Assembly (NCBI GenBank): GCA_009823505.1
Contig: VZQC01004708.1
Coordinates: 80,355 to 144,354, forward strand
DNA from: Rhizomys pruinosus
Taxonomy: Eukaryota > Chordata > Mammalia > Rodentia > Spalacidae
Direction of reading: 5' to 3'
DNA length: 64,000 nt
Position 1 is the first letter of the stretch. Each line of letters opens with the position of its first letter. Both the position numbers and the translations under genes were made by a program. Positions 56,872 to 64,000 of the stretch are shown piece after piece. The notes below the pieces were generated by a model. That model had not been told where the DNA came from. It saw nothing but the letters and a program-made list of their open reading frames with translations, and did no database searches.

Positions 56872-58685
56872 TTTTTTAAACTTAAAACGACAGTTTTTAT
56901 TCAAACTTGGAGACCTCCAGCATCCATGCCCATCCAACCCCCACCCCCAGAATTTCCCCACAGAAGTTCATGTATTGCTCAATACATAGGAAGCCCTATC
57001 CAATCAAGCATTTGTACCAAGATGTCCTTCCATGCACATTCATCCACTGGAGTCTAGTCAGCTAATCTAGAGATTGTAAGTAAGGCATACTCTCCCTCAT
57101 GAAGTAGCACACAGTCTCCAATATTTCTCAGTCTAAGGCCAGACCACCATCCAGTTCTCTCCTCCCTTGTGGATTCTTGTTTAGTTGAGTTGGCATGGGT
57201 CCTGTGCTGAATGCCACCATTGGCACAAGTTCACATGCGCAAGCTTCCAGTGTCTTGAAGCCACTGCTCCCCTGTGCTCATGAACTACCCTTGTCTTTTA
57301 GAATCTTTCCACCCCTTCTTCCACAATGGTCCCTGAGCCCTGGGTGTGTGGCATTCAATGAAGAAGTCTTAACCATGGATATCTACCCTGCACTCTCTTA
57401 TTCTTTAAAACTTAGCAAGAGGTGGCCTTCTGTGTACATCACACTCTGTTGTATAAGGAAGCTTCACTGGTGAGGGTTGAGGAGTGTGTTATTTTTCTCT
57501 CTGCCCCTCATTCCACTATATTCCATGAGCCTTAGTGTAGAGGTTCAACCGTAGATGTGTCACATAGGACTGGGCATTTCTCAGACATGTATTTTCTGTG
57601 TTTTACCAGTTATGAAACTCTGCAGTATCCTCCATCTGTTGCAAAAAGAAGCTTCCTCAATGAATGGTGTATGGTATGCTTGTTTGTAAATATAAAGATC
57701 TATGTTTAAGTTATGTAAAAAATGTCATTTGTCTATAAATATGACAGAGCTAGTGTTTTCTCTTGAGTCTATGTCTTCTCTGTCCATATACACAGTGCCA
57801 CCCATGAGTTCACTCTCATTGAGATGAATTGGAATCCAATTAGGTAATTAGGTAGCTGTTAGTTAACCCCCAGATAATAAGGCCACAATTGCACCAACAG
57901 AGGTAGCTTGCTATGCAGGTTGTTATGGTGATTAGGCTTTAAGGGTGGGCCAAACCATTGATGGATCCTCTCCCTTAGCAATTTGCATATTATCCTCTAG
58001 GAATATGAAAGCTAAACTTCAGGTAGAAAGCTTGCAGGTCAGTTCAATTCCTGTTCCATTACTCCAAGTCCTATATCCAAATTATGTCCTGTCTTCAGCA
58101 GTAGGGCCTTATCTACTAGTTCTGGAAAATAACCAGGAGCTTTGGCAATAGACTGTGCTATTTTGGGAGTCTGTTGGCTACTCTTACCAACCACTCAAAG
58201 GGAGGTTTCTTCTGTCTTGCACTGTGTTCCTTTACCAAACAGCAAACAGCATAATTATATATATATATATATGATATATATTATATATATATTATGTACA
58301 GTCTCATGGGGTTACAGGAGCATCACGTTTTCCTATGGGTTCCTTACACCCTTCCTCCAAGCTAAACACTCCCAATTTTCCCACCTCTTCCCCCTGAAAC
58401 GTTAGTCCCCTATTATCCTCCTCTTTTGGGTTCTTTCATTTCTTTTACTTCTGTGTTCCCTTTATATTTTCCTGGTTCCTGATGTTAAACCAGGACATAT
58501 ACCCACATATCAGTGATTGCTCCTACAATCCATAAATGAGGGAGAATATACTTTGCTTGCTTTTCTGTGTTTGTATTACTTCACTTAGTATAACACTCTC
58601 TGGTTCCACCCATCTAGCTGCAAATTTAAAGTTTCATCTTTTCTTACTGTTGAGTAGAACTCCATTGTGTAGACAGATAGAAGAA
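56872..58685 (-). mobile_element. L1 (Lx-like) ORF2 C-terminus and long 3' UTR (3' half of twin-primed L1)
   Basis: On the minus strand, 58685-58470 encodes the end of ORF2 (cacaatggagttctactcaac, then agctagatgggtgg). The UTR then runs to an A-rich end near 56872 with the usual landmarks (57060-58250). Its 5' limit is where the inverted segment at 58691-61920 ends, so the two are halves of one element. A (TA)n is at 58252-58295. Confidence 0.78.
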
Positions 58686-58690
58686 AGAAA

Positions 58691-58960
58691 GGCCTACCAT
58701 GCACATGTATTGGTAGAATCAAGATTGTGAAAATGACCATCTCACCAAAAGCAATCTATAGGTTCAATGCAATGCCAATCAATATGCCCACAACTTTCTT
58801 CACAGAGGTTGAAAAGATTCATCCTAAAATTAATATGGAATCACAAAAGACTTTGGATAGCCAAAGCAATCTTGGGCAAAAAGAACAATGGTGAGGGAAT
58901 AACCATACCAGATCTCAGCTTATATTACAGAGCTGTAATTATAAAAATTACATGGCACTG
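58691..58960 (+). mobile_element. L1 ORF2 remnant, inverted half of twin-primed L1 (part 1)
   Basis: Plus-strand ORF2 (ccatgcacatgtattggtag, aaagcaatctataggttcaatg, catcctaaaattaatatgg) ending at aaaaattacatggcactg, where a younger L1 inserted. Part 2 resumes at 60845. Confidence 0.85.
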
Positions 58961-60862
58961 AAAAAGCCTTTGACAAAATCCAGCATCCCTTCATGCTTAA
59001 AGTCCTAGAAGGAATTGGATTGGGGGGATCATTCCTCAATGTAATCAAAGCCATACATAAGAAACCCACAGCCAATGTTATCCTAAATGGGGAAATAACA
59101 GAAACATTCCCTTTAAAAGTAGGAACTGGGCAATACTGCCCCTTGTCACCACTCCTCTTCAATAGAGTGCTTTAAACACTTGCTAGAGCAATAAGGCAGA
59201 AAAAGAAATTAAAGGAATACTAATTGGAGAAGAGGAAGTCAAGCTATCCCTATTTGCTGATGATATGATTGTTACTTAAGGGAAGCTAAAAACTCCACCA
59301 GAAAAACCTCTGGAAACAATTAACAGCTTCAGCAACAGTGGCAGGATACAAAATTAAACTTAAAAAAAAATCAATGGCCTTTACACCAACAACAAGCAAC
59401 TGGAGAAGAATTCAAGGAGACCTTCCCCACTCACAATAGCCTCAAAAACAATAAAAAATACCTAGGAAAAAAACCTAACCAATGACACCAAAGATCTCTA
59501 CAACAAAATTTAAACCTCTTAAGAAGAAATTGAGGAGACCTCAGAAGATGGAAAAACTCTCCCATGCTCATGGTTGGGAAAATTAACATTGTAAAATGTC
59601 CATTCTACCCAAACTCTTGTATAGATTTAATGCAATCCCATCAAAATCCCCAAGAGTTTCTTCACAGGCTTTGGAAAAAAAGTCCTTAAATTCATTTGGA
59701 AAAAAAAATACCCCAAATAGCCAAAAAACCCTGAGTGAAAAGAGCAACACAGGGGGGTATCTCTATACCAGACTATATACCAGGCTATAGTCATAAAAAC
59801 AGCCTGGTACTGGCACAAAAACAGGACCTGTGACCAATGGAATAAAACTGAGGACCCAAACTTGAACACATACAATTTCAGCCATCTCATATTTGACAAG
59901 GGGGCCAAGTGATGTTGGCAAAACTGGATCACCACTCTGTAGAAGATGAAATTAAATCCCTATCCCTTGCCCTGTCAAAAGTCAACTCCAGATGGATTAA
60001 GGACCTCAACATGAAACCCCAAACTCTGAAGGTGAAAAAAAAAAAAGTTGCAGCAGACTACAAGACATATGCTAGGAAAAGACCTTCCTAAATCAGACAG
60101 CAGCTCGCAGCAAGATTAAGGTCGAAACTGTCAAGTGGGACCTCATTATTAACTCAAAAGCTTCTGTACATCAAAAGAAACAACCAAGGACAGTGAAAAG
60201 AAATCCACAGAGTGGGAGGGAAACCTCACGCCAGGAAACATCTGACAAAGCATTGATTTCCAGATAATATCAAAACTACTCCAAAATACAAAGAAGAAAG
60301 AAAACAAATGGCCTACTCAATAGATGGAGCAAAAGAGCTGAACAGAGACTTCACAGAAGAGAATTAGAGAGGAAAAAAAAAAAAAAAAGTGCTCAACCTC
60401 ACTATCATTAAGGAAATGCAAATCAAAACCACTTTAAGATATCAACTTCCATATGGAGAATATAGAAAGAATGAGAAAGAGATAAAAAGCATGTTTGGCA
60501 GAATATATGAGCTCTGGGGGTGGTGGGGGCATAGTAGGGTGGGGAACAGGGTCTAGATTTGATAATCTTGTACAAAATTATATATTAAAAAATAGGGGCT
60601 GGAGAGATAGCCTAGCGATTAAGAGCACTCGACTGCTCTTGCAGGGACCCGGGGTGCGATCCCCAGCACCCACATGGGCGGCTGAGAACGGCTGTAACGC
60701 CAATTCCAGGAGAACTCCAGTTTCAGGGGAGCCTCGCCCTCCTGACCCCGTGGCAGGACGACGGGGTGCACAAACCACATCCCGACCAGTACATTCATAC
60801 ACATACACAAATAAAATAAAAAATAAAAATTAATTAAAAAAATAAAAAATTACATGGTACTG
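58943..60862 (+). mobile_element. Younger nested L1, 5' truncated, with 18-bp TSD
   Basis: 58961-60594 starts at [14 protein letters not shown] and includes [13 protein letters not shown] and a ctatttgctgatgatatgatt palm region; frameshifts are many. It passes ORF2 to about 60450, then jumps to the tail module (60460-60594) and a SINE. TSD aaaaattacatggcactg (58943-58960) versus aaaaattacatggtactg (60845-60862). Confidence 0.9.
60595..60835 (+). mobile_element. B2/B3-type SINE with 18-bp duplication, in L1 tail
   Basis: ggggctggagagatagcctagcg head, then several single-base indels (for example the B-box region reads ggggtgcgatcccc), the 18-bp duplication and a shortened 3' part. It sits in the A-rich tail of the younger L1, so it is the last insertion of the stack. 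Confidence 0.92.
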
Positions 60863-61925
60863 GCACAAAAACAGACAGATCAATGGAACAAAACAGCAGA
60901 CTCTAACATGAGTACATGCAATATCAGGCAACAGATATTTGACAAAGGTACCAAAACACACAATGGAGGAAAGACAGCATCTTCAACAGATGGTGCACAA
61001 ACTGGATCTCTACCTGCAGAAGAATGAAACTGGAGCCTTATTTTTCACCCTGCGGAAAAGTCAACTCCAAATGGATCAAAATCCTCAATATAAAACCTGA
61101 AATTATGAAACTGCTAGAAGAATACATATGCAATACCCTTCCAGATAATAGGAGTAGGAAAGGACTTTCCCAATCAGACAACAGCTGCTCAGGTATTATG
61201 TACAGTCAATAGCTGAGACCTCATTAAAAGGTAAACCTTCTGTATAGCAGAAGAAACAACCAAGAAAGGGAAGAGGAAACCCACTGAGTGGGAGAAAATC
61301 TTCACCAACCATTCATTCAACAGAGGATTAGTATCAAGCATATACAAAAACCAAAGAAACAAGAAAATACATGACCCAACAAAAATATGTGCTATAGTCC
61401 TGTACAGAGAGTTCTCAAATGAAGAAAAAAATGGCTAAGAAACACCTTAAAGGGTGTTCCACAAACTTTGTAATTGAGAAATGCGGATAAAAGACACTTT
61501 AAGTCTTGAAAAGACCAAATAAATAAATAAATAAATAAATACATGAATAATCGAAAAAAAAAGCAATTTTCCATCTTACCCCTTGTAGGGACTTATGTAA
61601 GTTTGGAAAAAAAAAAAAAAGGACTGACTCCAAATCCTTGGAAGGATGTGGAGAAAGAGGAACACTCATTCATTGCCAATGTGATTACAAACTTGCGCAA
61701 CCACCACGGGAAGCAGTATGGAGAACTCTCAAAACACTTAAATAAATCTACCATATGATCCATTTCTACCACTCCTTGACAATATACTTAAAAGAATCCT
61801 CCTACTATATAGATCCATGTTTGTACTATTTGTTGCTCCTGTCTTCACAGTCGCTAAGAAAGAGAAACACCTACATGTTCAAGTGACAAGTGGTTGAGAA
61901 AATGTGGAACAGGCTTTCCTTTCTT
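60845..61925 (+). mobile_element. L1 ORF2 remnant, inverted half of twin-primed L1 (part 2)
   Basis: Continues part 1 (ggtactggcacaaaaacagac, gatcaatggaacaaaacag) and runs through ORF2 to gaggatgtggagaaagagg-like sequence and gagaaaatgtgg at about 61915. An (AAAT)n at 61514-61545 and an A run near 61606 interrupt it. Confidence 0.85.
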
Positions 61926-61929
61926 AAGC

Positions 61930-63530
61930 TGCTCTGTCAGGTAATTTGTTATAGCAAAAAGAAAATTAATTAAGAAAAATAGTCTTGACTAAAAGCCATG
62001 TTGAAATTTTTCTTGTAGCCAGTCACTCCCAATAAACAACTGAAGATAATATTTGAGGCATCCCCTGCAGGTGCAAGTCCACGGCAGGTTAATGCATTTC
62101 TGCCTTTAAAAGGTCTAGTCAGTGAGTAACTTAATCATGAGAATTTGGGCATTTCAACTACAAATTCAGTACAACTTTGATCTCAAATAAATGCAAGAAG
62201 AACAAACAAAGTAATATATCCAAATTTCAAAAGAATCCTCCATGGTGAAGAATTGATAACTTTTGTGCTGCCATTTTTATTTACTTAGTCCATCAAAGCT
62301 CTGCGATTTGAACCTCCAAGAATTTCTAGGCAAATTTGATGTCCTATGCCTAGAGGTAATGTTGGGCCTGATGCGCTAGCTGTCCTTTGTATACACAGTC
62401 AATATTTTCGCTCTTTCATCTGTTCCCTCAGCAGTCATATTTCCAGGCTGAAAAACAGAGACATTCTCCCAAAACATTTAGCAATAAAACATATTTTAAA
62501 TTCTGAGTAGCAGAGAATATGGGTGGGACACAAAAAGGTGGTTGATATTGATGGCAGCGTCATAGGTTGAAGGGTGGTTGATATTGATGGCAGCGTCATA
62601 GGTTGAAGGGCTTTAATGAATACATCTTATGATTATACTCTAGTAATAAGAGCAACAAAAATAACCTGAATGCCTCACCAAAATGAGAGGAAAACAAAAA
62701 CCAGGGCGTTTTCTCTTTCATCTGGCACATGCCACCCATGTCTGTTTTGGGCTGTGCATGAGCCATCTGGCAGGCAGTAGTTTTGCTCATAAAGATGAGC
62801 AGGTGAAGTGGCTTATCCCATAGGGAGGGTAAAAATTAATGAAAGTTGTGTGTAAATGCTAGGTGTATGAGAGGCAGCAGTCAGCCTTTTACTATTTCGA
62901 TTAACACAGATATAATGCATTAACTAACCCTCCACAGCACATTTTTGACTGGTTCGTTAATATTTTTAACAGCATCTCTACAACTAGACAAAAAGCACTG
63001 TTCATTGCTGGATGGTGATGATCCCAGAGCCATATAAACCTCCAACAATGTTATTCCTTAACTTGGCTGAGAGCAGATCATCAATGAAGACAGAACATAA
63101 AACAATGAAAGACTAAATAAAGTTCAAGTCATTACATACATCTAGCACTCTTCAGACTTCAGATGCCCTGCATACCAAATGTTAGCTGGGACTTCTAAGC
63201 CATCCTTAAAATTTTATACCTTCTTTGTATAAAGACGTTTAGGCATCATGTAGGACAATTTTCCCTCATTTATTTTCATTTCTTCAAAGGTCTGGTTAAA
63301 TTCCATTAGTTATTCAAATGTTTTCCATGTTATCAAGGTTACCTTAATTTATGTTTCTATTACTTGCTTGTTTCTATTCTTGTATTGTTTACACTCTTCA
63401 AATAACTCTTGTGATATAAACTTCTGTATGAAGTTATGGAGTTTGAAGTTTGAGATACTTATTTTTGTATCTTAAGAGTCAACCTCAATGATCAAAATCA
63501 GGTGTGTGGTATGAATTAGTAAAAAATAAA
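61930..63530. other. Unique stretch with a 36-bp tandem duplication
   Basis: No SINE or L1. An exact 36-bp duplication lies at 62537-62608. E-box-like motifs (CATCTG, CAGGTG) cluster at 62715-62810. No supported gene. Confidence 0.45.
62537..62608. repeat. Exact 36-bp tandem duplication
   Basis: Two identical 36-bp units, 62537-62572 and 62573-62608, each beginning ggtggttgatattgatgg. Confidence 0.98.
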
Positions 63531-63536
63531 TTAGTA

Positions 63537-63765
63537 GGGGCTGGAGAGATGGCTCAGCAGTTAAGAACATTGGCTGCTCTTGCATAAGACCTTGGTTCAA
63601 TCCCAACACCCTCATAGAGGCTAACAACCACACATAAGTCCAATTCCAAAGGATCAGATGTTCTCTTCTGACCTCCTTGGGCATTGCACAACATGAGTGG
63701 ACTTAAAGACATGCAGGCAATACACTTCATATATACAAAATAAATAAATAAAAGAAAGCTTTTTA
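63537..63765 (+). mobile_element. B2/B3-type SINE, older copy
   Basis: ggggctggagagatggctcagcagttaag head, ttggttcaatcccaacaccc, no 18-bp duplication, (aaat)n tail. Nothing recognised from 63770 to the end. Confidence 0.9.
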
Positions 63766-64000
63766 AAAATTGCTTAATAGACTATACATAAATTAAAACA
63801 TTTTATATAAATCAGTATCATTATATTTCTTTGTAGTCAAACGGCCACAAAAATAGCATTTTTTCTTATAAGACTTAAGCAAGAAAAATAGAGTAATACT
63901 GAAATTCTAGCTTTCCCCAGGTAGCCAGGCAATAAGCACTCATTCCAGTTTATTTGCATGACAAATTGTTCTGACTGCACAATGGATAAAATTTCTTACA

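Noticed and set aside
1..64000. tRNA genes suggested by many A/B-box pairs
   Set aside because: All A/B-box pairs seen are inside SINE heads; none has a full cloverleaf with acceptor stem.

Overview
This window is nuclear DNA from a muroid rodent and looks like intergenic (or deep intronic) sequence. It is AT-rich. I see no convincing protein-coding exon, tRNA, rRNA, CpG island or CRISPR array. The rodent call rests on dense B1 SINEs (7SL-derived), many B2/B3-type SINEs with tRNA-like pol III A and B boxes, a B4-like composite, and L1 copies with rodent (Lx-like) 3' UTRs. The SINE consensus is not the standard mouse or rat B2, so another muroid such as a cricetid or gerbil seems likelier; the exact species cannot be read from this. 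Older layers (MIR, an L2-class fragment, an ancient L1M) underlie the rodent insertions. The longest open frames (60-126 codons) are translations of SINEs, microsatellites, minisatellites or L1 remnants.

Layout. 1-11 kb: scattered SINEs, with a SINE-B1 pair inside one perfect 15-bp target-site duplication (TSD) at 5.8-6.3 kb and a B1 nested in an older repeat at 8.3 kb. 11-18.4 kb: SINEs, MIR and L2-class fragments and two long unique stretches (12.1-13.3 and 16.7-18.4 kb), which are the best places to look for conserved regulatory DNA. 18.7-20.3 kb: antisense L1 3' UTR and a 511-base assembly gap that starts inside a (CT)n tract. 22.3-27 kb: an L1 3' end, a 26-bp minisatellite, and an L1 split into two opposite-facing halves (twin-priming inversion) that itself received a 293-bp L1 3' end with a 15-bp TSD. 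31.2-38 kb: the densest L1 cluster, with an inverted ORF1 segment, an ORF2 remnant interrupted by an 846-bp retroposon, and several 3' ends. 38-56 kb: SINEs, antisense L1 UTRs, an ancient L1M at 47-48 kb, and unique DNA with a good CTCF-like site at 50.2 kb. 56.9-61.9 kb: a second twin-primed L1, about 5 kb across, interrupted by a younger L1 with an 18-bp TSD and a SINE in its tail. 62-64 kb: unique DNA with an exact 36-bp tandem duplication.

The most distinctive structure is the set of L1 3' ends. A terminal module of about 140 bp (beginning near gagaaagatgcagga and ending in acatcaataaaa) is attached to at least three unrelated upstream bodies, and once directly to ORF2. The SINEs also fall into two groups, with or without an 18-bp internal tandem duplication. 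No gene system or operon-like arrangement is present. All coordinates of diverged repeats are approximate by 5-30 bases; TSD coordinates were read directly.
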